The translations under genes and the position numbers were made by a program. Positions 7,434 to 15,442 of a stretch of 64,000 nucleotides of DNA are shown here, piece by piece. The notes under the pieces are model-generated. The model was given only the letters and a program-made list of their open reading frames with translations. It made no database searches and was not told the DNA's origin. The stretch covers positions 265,100 through 329,099 of the forward strand of contig NZ_AWNK01000005.1 in NCBI RefSeq assembly GCF_000469585.1. The letters are read 5' to 3'. Position 1 is the stretch's first letter; every line of letters starts with the position of its first letter. The stretch is from Chrysiogenes arsenatis DSM 11915. GTDB taxonomy: Bacteria > Chrysiogenota > Chrysiogenetes > Chrysiogenales > Chrysiogenaceae.

Positions 7434-8604
7434 TTCCTTGTTGAATCATGTGGGCGCTCAAATAAATGCTCCCACCAATTATGACCGCAAAAACAGGGGC
7501 AAAAATCAATGAGCCGATAAACCATTCCCACAGGCGGTAATGTGCCTGATATCCCAATGTTTCGATGGTAAATTCTGTTAAAAAATGGCCATGGCGCAAA
7601 TAATAGCCAATTTCAATGCAAATCGCTGGCACCAGCGGTGGCATACACAACTGGCTCGTGCTAACCGCAATGACTTTATTGAGTCGTAGGTAATTGGATA
7701 TCATAAGGATAGCAATGGTGTGCATCGCAATTAAGGGCAACGTTCCCAGCACAATTCCCATCCCTCCCGCAATGGCCAGTTCGCGCGGCGAGTGGTTTTC
7801 GGTCAATAACTGCCGGATTGACTGAAGCGGACGCAACACGCTTACTTTTTGTTGACGTTTTTGGCAGTAAGTGATTTTCCGGTGCGGCCAAGGGAGAACC
7901 GAGCGCATGGTCAAGCCAGTATTTAAAACGGTGAGCCGAGCATTATCCCAAAATTTATCGAAGTGCGATACCCGCTCTTGAGCTGGCGGATAGTAGACCG
8001 CTATTGGTATGCTGCGCAGCCTAATCCCCGCCCACGCTGACTTGACCAGCACTTCGATTTCAAAAGCATACCGGCTTTGCTGAAAGCGGAGGTGTTCAAA
8101 AAGTATCAAAGGATACGCACGGAAACCACTTTGCGTATCCGTAAGGGCTTTTCCGGTCTGGAGGCGGAGCCAGAAGTTTGAAAAGCTGCGGCCAAATTTC
8201 GAAGATTCGGGCACATTAGGGGAGTCGAAATCACGATGACCAACGATAATATCTTCCGGACTCTGTGCAATGGCAGCAAAAAAAGCGGGCAAATCGGCGG
8301 CGCTGTGCTGGCCATCGGCGTCGATAGTGATGATGTGCGACATCCCCTGCTCAAGCGCGGCCTGCGCGGCGGTTTGAATCGCGACCCCTTTCCCTTGATT
8401 TTCGGCGTGTCGTAGCAACGTGATGGGGAGATCGGTAATCGTTTCCGCACCGCCGTCGGTGCTGCCGTCATCCACCACCATGACATGCGGGTGATACGTC
8501 AAAACTTCGGTGACGACGGAGCGGATGGTGTCGCCGTGGTTATAGAGCGGCACCACCACAAGCGTGGTCTTGGCCGTGGATGATGCGGATGATGTGTCTG
8601 ACAT
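7411..8604 (-). CDS. Family 2 glycosyltransferase fused to DUF2062
   Basis: A 397-residue fusion. Residues ~1-235 form a GT-A (GT2) domain with VVVPLYNHGDTI, VVDDGSTDG and the metal-binding DADGQH, related to polyprenyl-phosphate hexosyltransferases. The rest is DUF2062, with two hydrophobic segments (GGMGIVLGTLPLIAMHT and the C-terminal LIFAPVFAVIIGG). This two-domain form recurs in aryl-polyene loci. It likely adds a sugar to the polyene or its lipid anchor at the inner membrane. The start at 8604 lies 1 base after the upstream stop, so translation is coupled; the open frame to 8655 has no domain content. Confidence 0.85.
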   Translation of the reverse strand: MSDTSSASSTAKTTLVVVPLYNHGDTIRSVVTEVLTYHPHVMVVDDGSTDGGAETITDLPITLLRHAENQGKGVAIQTAAQAALEQGMSHIITIDADGQHSAADLPAFFAAIAQSPEDIIVGHRDFDSPNVPESSKFGRSFSNFWLRLQTGKALTDTQSGFRAYPLILFEHLRFQQSRYAFEIEVLVKSAWAGIRLRSIPIAVYYPPAQERVSHFDKFWDNARLTVLNTGLTMRSVLPWPHRKITYCQKRQQKVSVLRPLQSIRQLLTENHSPRELAIAGGMGIVLGTLPLIAMHTIAILMISNYLRLNKVIAVSTSQLCMPPLVPAICIEIGYYLRHGHFLTEFTIETLGYQAHYRLWEWFIGSLIFAPVFAVIIGGSIYLSAHMIQQGIAHGRQK

Positions 8605-8605
8605 C

Positions 8606-10060
8606 TCACTCTTCCATTTCTGCCAGCCGCCGGTTACTCCGGGCAAACTGGGCAAAATCCTTGAAATTCAGCAGAAAACGACGCCAACTATCAGGGGAGC
8701 GCCAGAGCATCGTCACATAATCCAAAAGGACGCTTGGGCGAGTATAATGCCGTTTATAGTATTCGGTAAACAGCGCTTCCAGCTCCTCTTTTTCCATCCC
8801 GTGGGGGATAAAAAGAAAGTGCATGCAGTCCATTTTTGCCCAATCCTCGTGAAAGATTCCCTGATTCTGTATATCTTGATAGATCGGCGACCCCGGAAAC
8901 GGCGTGAATTTGGAAAGGTTAAAATCGTCGATGGGAAGCGAGCGGACATAGTCCATGCTGCGCTGGATGCTGGCACGGCTTTCGCCCGGAAGTCCCATCA
9001 TCAATAGCCCTTTCACACGGATTCCCGCCCCTTTCATGTGACGGATTTTCGTTGCCAGCATGTCAAGATCGGCGTTCTGGCGATGCCTTGCGAGAAGTTC
9101 GGGATCGCCGGTTTCGATACCAAGGCTCACCATCCAGCATCCCGCCGCTTTCATCAATTTCAGCAGCGGTGGATCAACATGCTCCGCACGGACGGCGCAG
9201 TTAAAGGTCATTCCAAGCGGTTTTTGCAGCAGCAGCTGGCAGAATTCTTCGACTCGCTGACGGTGAAAAGTGAACTGGTCATCATAAAAGTTGATATGGC
9301 GAATGCCGAAGCGGCGGCGCAAATAGGCTAGGTGCTCGTACAAGTAGGTGGCAGAGTTGTAGCGAAAGGAGCGACCAAACACGGATCGGTCACAATAACT
9401 GCAGCTATATGGGCACCCACGGCTGGAGATGCAACTGCTGTTGGGTGCTTTGGGATAATTAAAAATTGGTAGTTTATACAAATGCGGGTAGCCGTGAAGC
9501 TTTTCGTAGGCGGGAAATGGCATTGCATCAAGCTCGAGAACGCTTTTGCGGTATCCATTGAAACGGATTTCTTCGCCGTCACGCCACACCAATCCTCCCA
9601 CCGTCGCCGGCTCTTCCAAACCACGGAGCATCAGATCTTCAATCGCCTCTTCCCCTTCGCCAACAATCGCGTAGTCAACGTCGGGGAAACGCTCGAGCAC
9701 TTCCGTTTTGAGGGCAGAAATATGCGGCCCGCCAAAAACCGAACGAATGCCGGGGAGAATGCTTTTGACGAGTTGTGACAGCCGTACCCCATCAAGAAAG
9801 CTTGAAGTTGTGCAGCTAAAGCCAATCCATGCTGGACGGGTACTCAGCAACTGCTCGCGCAGCAACGTTTCTGCCGTGTCGGGTGTGGCGTAGCAATCGA
9901 GCAGGTCGGCATGGAGGCCACGTTTTTCGAGCCATGCGGCAATACTCGCCAGTCCGAGTGGTGGCATCAGGTTCGCCATACGCGAGATATCGCGCCCGGC
10001 AGCTTGCGGGTTATAACCGAGAGGATGAACCAGTAGAATGCGATCATACGCCAGTTTCAT
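8606..10060 (-). CDS. B12-binding radical SAM protein (third of the coupled trio)
   Basis: A 484-residue enzyme with the classic layout: B12-binding domain (RILLVHPLGYN, then FGGPHISAL and VGEGEEA at ~105-140), radical SAM domain with C216, C220 and C223 (CPYSCSYC), and a C-terminal part with FTPFPGSPIY. Close in shape to the BchE/HpnP-like group of cobalamin-dependent radical SAM enzymes. The start at 10060 overlaps the previous stop by 4 nt (ATGA), so it is translationally coupled to the two radical SAM genes before it and to the glycosyltransferase after it. The reaction is unknown; candidates are C-methylation or ring formation on the polyene. Confidence 0.82.
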   Translation of the reverse strand: MKLAYDRILLVHPLGYNPQAAGRDISRMANLMPPLGLASIAAWLEKRGLHADLLDCYATPDTAETLLREQLLSTRPAWIGFSCTTSSFLDGVRLSQLVKSILPGIRSVFGGPHISALKTEVLERFPDVDYAIVGEGEEAIEDLMLRGLEEPATVGGLVWRDGEEIRFNGYRKSVLELDAMPFPAYEKLHGYPHLYKLPIFNYPKAPNSSCISSRGCPYSCSYCDRSVFGRSFRYNSATYLYEHLAYLRRRFGIRHINFYDDQFTFHRQRVEEFCQLLLQKPLGMTFNCAVRAEHVDPPLLKLMKAAGCWMVSLGIETGDPELLARHRQNADLDMLATKIRHMKGAGIRVKGLLMMGLPGESRASIQRSMDYVRSLPIDDFNLSKFTPFPGSPIYQDIQNQGIFHEDWAKMDCMHFLFIPHGMEKEELEALFTEYYKRHYTRPSVLLDYVTMLWRSPDSWRRFLLNFKDFAQFARSNRRLAEMEE

Positions 10061-11412
10061 GCTTGCCTCCGCATTGTTAAGAGTTGATCCCACAAAAGGC
10101 CGGTAAAACCAAAGCGCCGCATAACCGCCAATTTTTCCTGACCTGCCGATGGAGGATAAATACGGGTACGCATCCCTTGAAAAGCGTCTTGAATCCGCTG
10201 ATGCATTGCCGCCTGATCAACCTCTGGCGAGAAATAATAGTGGGGGCGAAGCAAGTCGGTGGCGTCGGTAATTATCCCTTCCTGAATCGCTCGTTGCCGG
10301 ATCGGGGTGTGCGGCAGAATACGAATGCCACAGAAGGCAAAAACTACCGATTGCTCCAGCGCGCTGATATTTTCAAGCCCTTCAATGACGGTGGTGTCGG
10401 TTTCGCCGGGGCCACCAAAAATTACATAGTGGGCGCACGGCAGACCTTCGGCGCGGCAGTTATCATTCGCGTTTTGGACATCGTCGATGGTAAAGCCTTT
10501 CGCCAGGCCGCGCAGTGTGGCGTCGGAAGTAGCATCGGTGCCAAATTCCACCGCGTAGAGACCCGCTCGTTTCAGGAGAGCAAACGTCGAGCGCGAAAGG
10601 GCTTGTGGTCGGAAAAAAGCCGCCCAGCGGATAGTGCATTCCCGTTCGATCAACTGTTCCGCAAAATGCAGGTACGCCTCTTCGGAGTCATTGAAAACCG
10701 AGTCGGTAAAAAAATACGTACCGACGCCATATTCGCGCTTTGTAAACGCAATTTCATCAACCACGCTTTCAAAGTCGTAATGGCGGAAGGAGCGCCCTTC
10801 CAGCACTGGATAACTGCAATAGGTGCAATGGTGGGGGCAGCCGCGTTTGGTTTGCAAGTTCAGCATGCCGGACTCGGCCATGTAAAAATCGACTAAGCGT
10901 TTGACCCGTAAAGGGCGAGCGTACTGCGATCCCTGTAATGGCTGCGGCGAGCTGGACAGCGGTGGACACGGTTGCTTATCCGTCAAACGGGCAATCAGCG
11001 CCGGAAAGGCGGCATCGCCTTCGCCACGAATCCCATAATTGGCTCCAACATACGCCAGAATGCGCTCTGGCATCACGGTAAATCCCGCGCCGCCAAGAAT
11101 CACCGGCGCGCTGCTGTACGTTCTGATCGTTTGTATCAGTGCCTTCACGGCGTCAAGTGCCCAGCGCGAACCATCGGAAAGCGAATCTTCGTCATCAATA
11201 TTGCGCAGAGAAATGCCAATATATTCCGGCTGAAACGTGGTGATAGCATCGGCCAGTTTGAGAGTTCCATGTTTGCCATCGGCCAGCGCATCCCATTGCT
11301 GCACGTCATGCCCCTGTGCATGGAGCGCACCGGCTATCATCGCCATGCCAAGCGGATAGACGGGATAGGGGACGGTATCGAGATTACTGGAAATCAGGAG
11401 GATGCGACTCAA
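10057..11412 (-). CDS. B12-binding radical SAM protein (second of the coupled trio)
   Basis: A 451-residue protein. The N-terminal B12-binding domain starts RILLISSNLDTVPYPVYPLG and carries VILGGAGFTVMP and GIRGEGDAAF. The radical SAM cysteines are C192, C196 and C199 (CPHHCTYC), and GGPGETD marks the later SAM-binding strand. It overlaps both neighbours by 4 nt. It differs clearly in sequence from the flanking radical SAM proteins, so the trio is not a recent tandem duplication; each member probably catalyses a different step. No known product can be assigned. Confidence 0.82.
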   Translation of the reverse strand: MSRILLISSNLDTVPYPVYPLGMAMIAGALHAQGHDVQQWDALADGKHGTLKLADAITTFQPEYIGISLRNIDDEDSLSDGSRWALDAVKALIQTIRTYSSAPVILGGAGFTVMPERILAYVGANYGIRGEGDAAFPALIARLTDKQPCPPLSSSPQPLQGSQYARPLRVKRLVDFYMAESGMLNLQTKRGCPHHCTYCSYPVLEGRSFRHYDFESVVDEIAFTKREYGVGTYFFTDSVFNDSEEAYLHFAEQLIERECTIRWAAFFRPQALSRSTFALLKRAGLYAVEFGTDATSDATLRGLAKGFTIDDVQNANDNCRAEGLPCAHYVIFGGPGETDTTVIEGLENISALEQSVVFAFCGIRILPHTPIRQRAIQEGIITDATDLLRPHYYFSPEVDQAAMHQRIQDAFQGMRTRIYPPSAGQEKLAVMRRFGFTGLLWDQLLTMRRQA

Positions 11413-12674
11413 GCAGGTTGCTCGTTTTTTTTGAAAGCACGTTGTTTACGTGGCTCATAGCGGCGGAAGGTGCCGTCTTCAATTTCACGTTTAATGACCC
11501 GCTGAAACAGATCGCCCATCTTTAACTGATGCCCGCTGCCTGCGTAGAAGGTATCCCACGCATAATAAAAGAGTTCTTGAAGTTTATCCGGTGTCATTTG
11601 TTTTGGTTGAAAGACGACTTTATCGGCACTGTAATGGAGCCAGTTATTGCTGAGGATGCGCCCCTCACGCTCCATCTGGTGACGAATCGGCGACTGCGGG
11701 AACGGGGTGAGAATCGTAAATTCGGCAATGTCGAGTTCAATTTCCAGCAGAAAATCGACGAGCCGTTTGATGTAGGCTTCGTCCTGTTCGTCCGTTCCCA
11801 GAATAATCGTCCCTTCCACGCCGATGCCGTGATCTTTGAGGCGTTGCACACGGCGGCGAATAACGTCGGAAGTGTCGAAAACTGCCTGATAGACGTACCA
11901 ACAACCCGCCTGTGCGGCAAGCGAGAGGATTTCGTCATCGTCCAGAATAGGGTGCGAAACCCACTTCTTTTTCAGCGGAATCATGGCGCTGAACAGCTCT
12001 TTAAGCCAGACTTTATCTTGTGCCAATGAATTGTCGACAACAAAAAGACGATTATTCGGAATGGCTTCCATTTCGGCAATGACTTTTTCGATGGGGCGCG
12101 GGCGGAACTGCTGTCCACCAAGAAAGCCGGTACAGCACGGAAAACAGTTGAATTTACAGCCGCGTGAAGCGTGTACCAGATCAAGCATCTGCACACCACG
12201 ATAGTTGTACAGGTTGCGGTCGAGAATTTCGCGCCGCGCCGTGCCGATCAATTCCGTAGCGGGGTGCTGATTCATGTAATCGTAACGCTTCTTCAGTTGT
12301 CCCATTTCGAGGTCACGCAGCACGTGCTCAAAACGCCCTTCCGCTTCGCCCAGAAAAATAGCGTCGGCATGCAGCGCCACTTCATCGGCATGGAGCATAG
12401 TGGCGATTCCGCCAAAGATAACCGGAACGCCCCGCTCGCGAAATTCCCGTGCGATTTCAAATGCGCGCGGCAGTTGGCAGGTAAGCATCGTCGATATTCC
12501 GACTAAATCAGGTTTGGTCGCAAAATCAATGGTTTGTAAATTCTCATCGGTAAACTTCAGCTCGACCGATGCAGGAACCGTAGCCGCAAACACGACTGGG
12601 CCGTGCGGTGGCAGGTGAAATTCGGTCTGTTGATCAAGCTTTGGCCATTTTGGGTAAATTAAATGCATCTTCAT
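11409..12674 (-). CDS. B12-binding radical SAM protein (first of the coupled trio)
   Basis: A 421-residue enzyme with an N-terminal B12-binding-like domain (VPVIFGGIATMLHADE and FLGEAEGRF) and radical SAM cysteines C173, C177 and C180 in CKFNCFPC. Proline replaces the usual aromatic residue before the last Cys, which is uncommon. The start at 12674 overlaps the chain-length-factor gene by 4 nt, so it is read directly after the ketosynthase pair. This linkage suggests that it works on the acyl chain made by that pair. The extra N-terminal codons up to 12713 lie inside the upstream gene and look non-coding. Confidence 0.82.
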   Translation of the reverse strand: MKMHLIYPKWPKLDQQTEFHLPPHGPVVFAATVPASVELKFTDENLQTIDFATKPDLVGISTMLTCQLPRAFEIAREFRERGVPVIFGGIATMLHADEVALHADAIFLGEAEGRFEHVLRDLEMGQLKKRYDYMNQHPATELIGTARREILDRNLYNYRGVQMLDLVHASRGCKFNCFPCCTGFLGGQQFRPRPIEKVIAEMEAIPNNRLFVVDNSLAQDKVWLKELFSAMIPLKKKWVSHPILDDDEILSLAAQAGCWYVYQAVFDTSDVIRRRVQRLKDHGIGVEGTIILGTDEQDEAYIKRLVDFLLEIELDIAEFTILTPFPQSPIRHQMEREGRILSNNWLHYSADKVVFQPKQMTPDKLQELFYYAWDTFYAGSGHQLKMGDLFQRVIKREIEDGTFRRYEPRKQRAFKKNEQPA

Positions 12675-13390
12675 GGTTGCTCTCCTCGTGCAGGAGCGAT
12701 GGTGTGGCGACACGCCCGCACCAGTTGTTCCCGTGTGGTAATAGTTTGATTGGCAATGGTTATGGTGCCGTTTAGCCCTAACTGCACGCGGACACGCGGT
12801 GGTGCCGGAATGGCTCCCGGCCTAGCGAGTAGGCAAAATAGTGCGCCAGCGGCAGTGTACGGTGAAAAGTGGTCGGGGAGATCGCACCATCCCGCAAGCA
12901 TGGCCGCAGCTTCGCCGTCTGCTAGCATTTCGATGGCCTGAGAGAGCCACGGCAGGGGATCACTCTCTGGCGATGCGATGGTGGCGGCTGGCCCGGTCAA
13001 GCCAAAGCGGATACTTGCTTCGCCAAGAAAACAGGTTGAAAGCGTATACGCGAAAAGTTGTGGACTGGCGGGTTCATCTGGAGCCAGCACGGTCTGGAAG
13101 TACTCGCGATCGGCACTGAGGCTTCCGCTGCGCGTCGCAGCGATCAGGCCAATGTCGCGCTTCTGCTCCCATGCTTCCATTTCAGCATCGCGCAGAGCCA
13201 GCGTGATGGCACTGAGGCCGATTTTGGAGAACAGGTCGAGACGTCCAAAACGGAGATCTGGTTCGTGAAAAATATCTTTGCGTCGCAGAGCGGGAAGCTC
13301 GAGCTGCGAGAAGTCTGGTATTTTGCCACGCTCTCCCCAACCAAGGCCAGCCGCGCTGAGCCAACCAATACCGTAGATATCAGCGTACAT
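12671..13390 (-). CDS. Ketosynthase-like chain-length factor (ApeC-like), active Cys missing
   Basis: A 239-residue short ketosynthase homologue covering only the N-terminal KS half. The block YTLSTCFLGEASIRFGLTGP aligns with the region before the nucleophile, but where active KSs have TACASG this protein has ASPESD, so the catalytic Cys is replaced (by Glu in my alignment). That matches ApeC, the chain-length-factor partner of ApeO in E. coli aryl-polyene synthesis. It overlaps the ketosynthase gene by 11 nt, as expected for a heterodimer made in equal amounts. The start at 13390 is chosen because earlier codons are within the upstream gene. Confidence 0.8.
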   Translation of the reverse strand: MYADIYGIGWLSAAGLGWGERGKIPDFSQLELPALRRKDIFHEPDLRFGRLDLFSKIGLSAITLALRDAEMEAWEQKRDIGLIAATRSGSLSADREYFQTVLAPDEPASPQLFAYTLSTCFLGEASIRFGLTGPAATIASPESDPLPWLSQAIEMLADGEAAAMLAGWCDLPDHFSPYTAAGALFCLLARPGAIPAPPRVRVQLGLNGTITIANQTITTREQLVRACRHTIAPARGEQP

Positions 13391-14519
13391 GCGCCACCTC
13401 CGACTTTTTGAAAAGAAGCGCGGCGTTAATTCCCCCAAACCCGGAGTTAGTTTTGAGGATGGTTGTTCCGGTAAACGGAGTCGTTTGGCGCGTGATCGCA
13501 TTGGCTGCTTCTGTCATAGGCGACTCTACGCCAACCGTTGGCGGCAAGGAATTGTTACGCAAACACTGAATGCTGAGCGCGGTTTCTATCGCGCCCGCTG
13601 CTCCCAAGGTATGGCCAATCGCTCCCTTCACGCCAAAAATTGGTGGTAGAGATTCGGGGAAAAGGTGATGGAAGGCCGTTATTTCCATGGCGTCGTTATA
13701 CACCGTGCCAGTGCCGTGTGCATGAATCGCGTCTATATCAGAAACGTCGCACGCCGCTTTGGCCAAGGCCTTGCGACACGCAAGCTGCAAGCCACACCCA
13801 TCACGGGCTGGTGCGGTAATGTGGTGGGCGTCAGCGGCGACACCCCATCCGGCAATGGTGGCGAGGGTCGGTCGACCTTCGGCGCAAGCACGCTCAGCGT
13901 CCATTAACAGTAAAGCGGCTGCCCCTTCACCCAGGGTCAGACCGCGTCGCTGCTGACAAAAGGGGCGACACGCTTCAGGCGCCAATCCTTGCAACGCGGA
14001 AAAGCCGGAAAAGACAAATTCACTGCACATATCGACGCCGCAGACGAGCACACTGGAAGTACGCCCAGCAGCGATGGTCGCGCTGGCGCGTGCCAGTGCC
14101 AACGTTGACGAGGCGCAGGCGGCGGCAAAAACCTGCCCTGCCCCTTTGCTCGGCCAGAGTCGACGCATTTGCTCAATGAGGGTTGCGCTGTAGAGAGCGT
14201 TAGCATCATACGGCAGTTGGCGGCCAGCGCGTTCGAGCTGGTCAATACCCCATTTAGTCGTTGCCCCGAACAATATGGTATTGGAGGGAACCACACCAAG
14301 ATCGGTGGCAAGGTGCTCCAACAGAGTGATGCTGTGCGACGGCGATACGTCGCTGCTTTGCGGTAGGAGTGCCGCCAGATTGGTGAGGTAATTCGTGGTG
14401 TCAAACCGCGGTAAAGGGGCAATGGCGGATTTTCCGGCACACAACTCCTGCCAGGTGGTGTCAAGATTGCCCAGCGCGGTATGCGCCGCCATGGCAACGA
14501 CGGCGACTTGGTGGCTCAT
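13380..14519 (-). CDS. Beta-ketoacyl-ACP synthase (ApeO-like), partner of the CLF
   Basis: A 379-residue KAS I/II-type condensing enzyme. Nucleophile Cys in AAACASSTLAL, first His in HAHGTGT, second His in GHTLGAAG, and NSGFGGINA near the C-terminus. In APE pathways the ApeO:ApeC pair extends the growing polyene with malonyl units. The start at 14519 overlaps the thioesterase stop by 4 nt. The dehydratase, thioesterase, KS and CLF genes are tightly packed and probably form one elongation unit. Confidence 0.87.
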   Translation of the reverse strand: MSHQVAVVAMAAHTALGNLDTTWQELCAGKSAIAPLPRFDTTNYLTNLAALLPQSSDVSPSHSITLLEHLATDLGVVPSNTILFGATTKWGIDQLERAGRQLPYDANALYSATLIEQMRRLWPSKGAGQVFAAACASSTLALARASATIAAGRTSSVLVCGVDMCSEFVFSGFSALQGLAPEACRPFCQQRRGLTLGEGAAALLLMDAERACAEGRPTLATIAGWGVAADAHHITAPARDGCGLQLACRKALAKAACDVSDIDAIHAHGTGTVYNDAMEITAFHHLFPESLPPIFGVKGAIGHTLGAAGAIETALSIQCLRNNSLPPTVGVESPMTEAANAITRQTTPFTGTTILKTNSGFGGINAALLFKKSEVAHVR

Positions 14520-14977
14520 TGCAATGCTCCTAGACGCCACCACTCCCGAAACGCAGCGAAAAATGGGGGGAGTGTGAGTTGCACGGTGTGATTATTGTCC
14601 ATAAACATCTGCACGGTGTAGCCAGTGGTGGCGACTTCCTGCTGCGCGTTGCGAATAATAAACTCATAGTTCAGACGGGCGGCATCCGACCAGTGTAAAA
14701 TCGCTTCGATCGTACAGGTATCCTGAAATTGGAGCGGACGGTGGTAGTCGATATGTACCTTGCGAATCGGGGCGACGATGCCGCTGTGGTAAAAATCCAT
14801 ATAGCCGATGCCATACTTTTCCCCAAGCGCAACACGGGCATCTTCAAAATAACTGATATAACGACCATGCCACACGATTCCGAGTGGGTCGACTTCTTCA
14901 AAACGGACGGTGCGCTCCACCGTGGCGCGGAGTGGCTGGGGATCATCGGGATTTATCGGGAAGTAAGGGTGTTTCAT
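14516..14977 (-). CDS. Acyl-CoA/ACP thioesterase, 4HBT hot-dog fold (ApeK-like)
   Basis: A 153-residue single hot-dog protein. VDPLGIVWHGRYISYFEDAR is the 4-hydroxybenzoyl-CoA thioesterase signature, with the catalytic Asp in VDPLG. It could release misprimed chains from the ACP or free the finished polyene acid. It overlaps its neighbours by 4 nt on both sides. E. coli and Vibrio APE clusters have a thioesterase at the same place in the gene order, next to the KS gene. Confidence 0.85.
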   Translation of the reverse strand: MKHPYFPINPDDPQPLRATVERTVRFEEVDPLGIVWHGRYISYFEDARVALGEKYGIGYMDFYHSGIVAPIRKVHIDYHRPLQFQDTCTIEAILHWSDAARLNYEFIIRNAQQEVATTGYTVQMFMDNNHTVQLTLPPFFAAFREWWRLGALQ

Positions 14978-15345
14978 ACGTCGACCTTGGCGAGATCACA
15001 GGTCACAGATGCAGCAACCCCTTGTGTCGAAATTATTTGTCCTTTCATGGTGAGCGCACTCTCTTTTTCGGTGATTTGAATTTTGGCCTGTACCTCGGTG
15101 TCCGGCGTGATCATCGCGCTGAATTTGGCCTGCGTAATTTTTTGCAGTTGCAGCGTGGTATCGCACCACGCTTCGGCCAGCGCCAGCAGGGTTTCAATCT
15201 GGATAACGGCGGGGAGCACGGGGTTATCCGGGAAGTGTCCCTGAAAGCCAACAAAAGAAACGGGAAAGCGGTATGGCTGCGTAATCCAATCCTCGTTTTG
15301 TTCCGGAAGTGACTGGGCGCATTGCCGTATTGTGTTGCGAATCAT
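14974..15345 (-). CDS. FabA/FabZ-like 3-hydroxyacyl-ACP dehydratase (ApeI-like)
   Basis: A 123-residue hot-dog protein with GFQGHFPDNPVLPAVIQIE, the dehydratase signature that includes the catalytic His of GHFP. It removes water from the 3-hydroxyacyl-ACP to make each conjugated double bond. I use the ATG at 15345, which has GAGG 8 bases ahead. The longer frame to 15513 runs through a dispersed repeat (15372-15406) and is not conserved-looking. It sits 97 bases from the exporter stop, the widest gap in this part of the operon. Confidence 0.82.
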   Translation of the reverse strand: MIRNTIRQCAQSLPEQNEDWITQPYRFPVSFVGFQGHFPDNPVLPAVIQIETLLALAEAWCDTTLQLQKITQAKFSAMITPDTEVQAKIQITEKESALTMKGQIISTQGVAASVTCDLAKVDV

Positions 15346-15371
15346 ACTTGAGTACCTCGTGATATTTGGAA

Positions 15372-15406
15372 CAGATTTCTCCTCGCTGCGCTCGTTCGAA
15401 ATGACA
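15372..15406. repeat. Dispersed intergenic element, copy 2
   Basis: The segment ends GCTCGTTCGAAATGACA and matches the right half of the 1026-1078 element (GCTTCGCTCGAAATGACA). It fills the gap between the exporter and dehydratase genes, where the 4-nt coupling is broken. It may mark a later insertion or an RNA processing site; the function is not known. Confidence 0.5.
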
Positions 15407-15442
15407 GATATATCTCGATCCTCGTCTTTCGTGGTGCATGGT

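Noticed and set aside
10084-10896. 270-codon plus-strand open frame
   Set aside because: Antisense to a radical SAM gene with intact CxxxCxxC and B12 domain; no recognisable domain in the antisense product.
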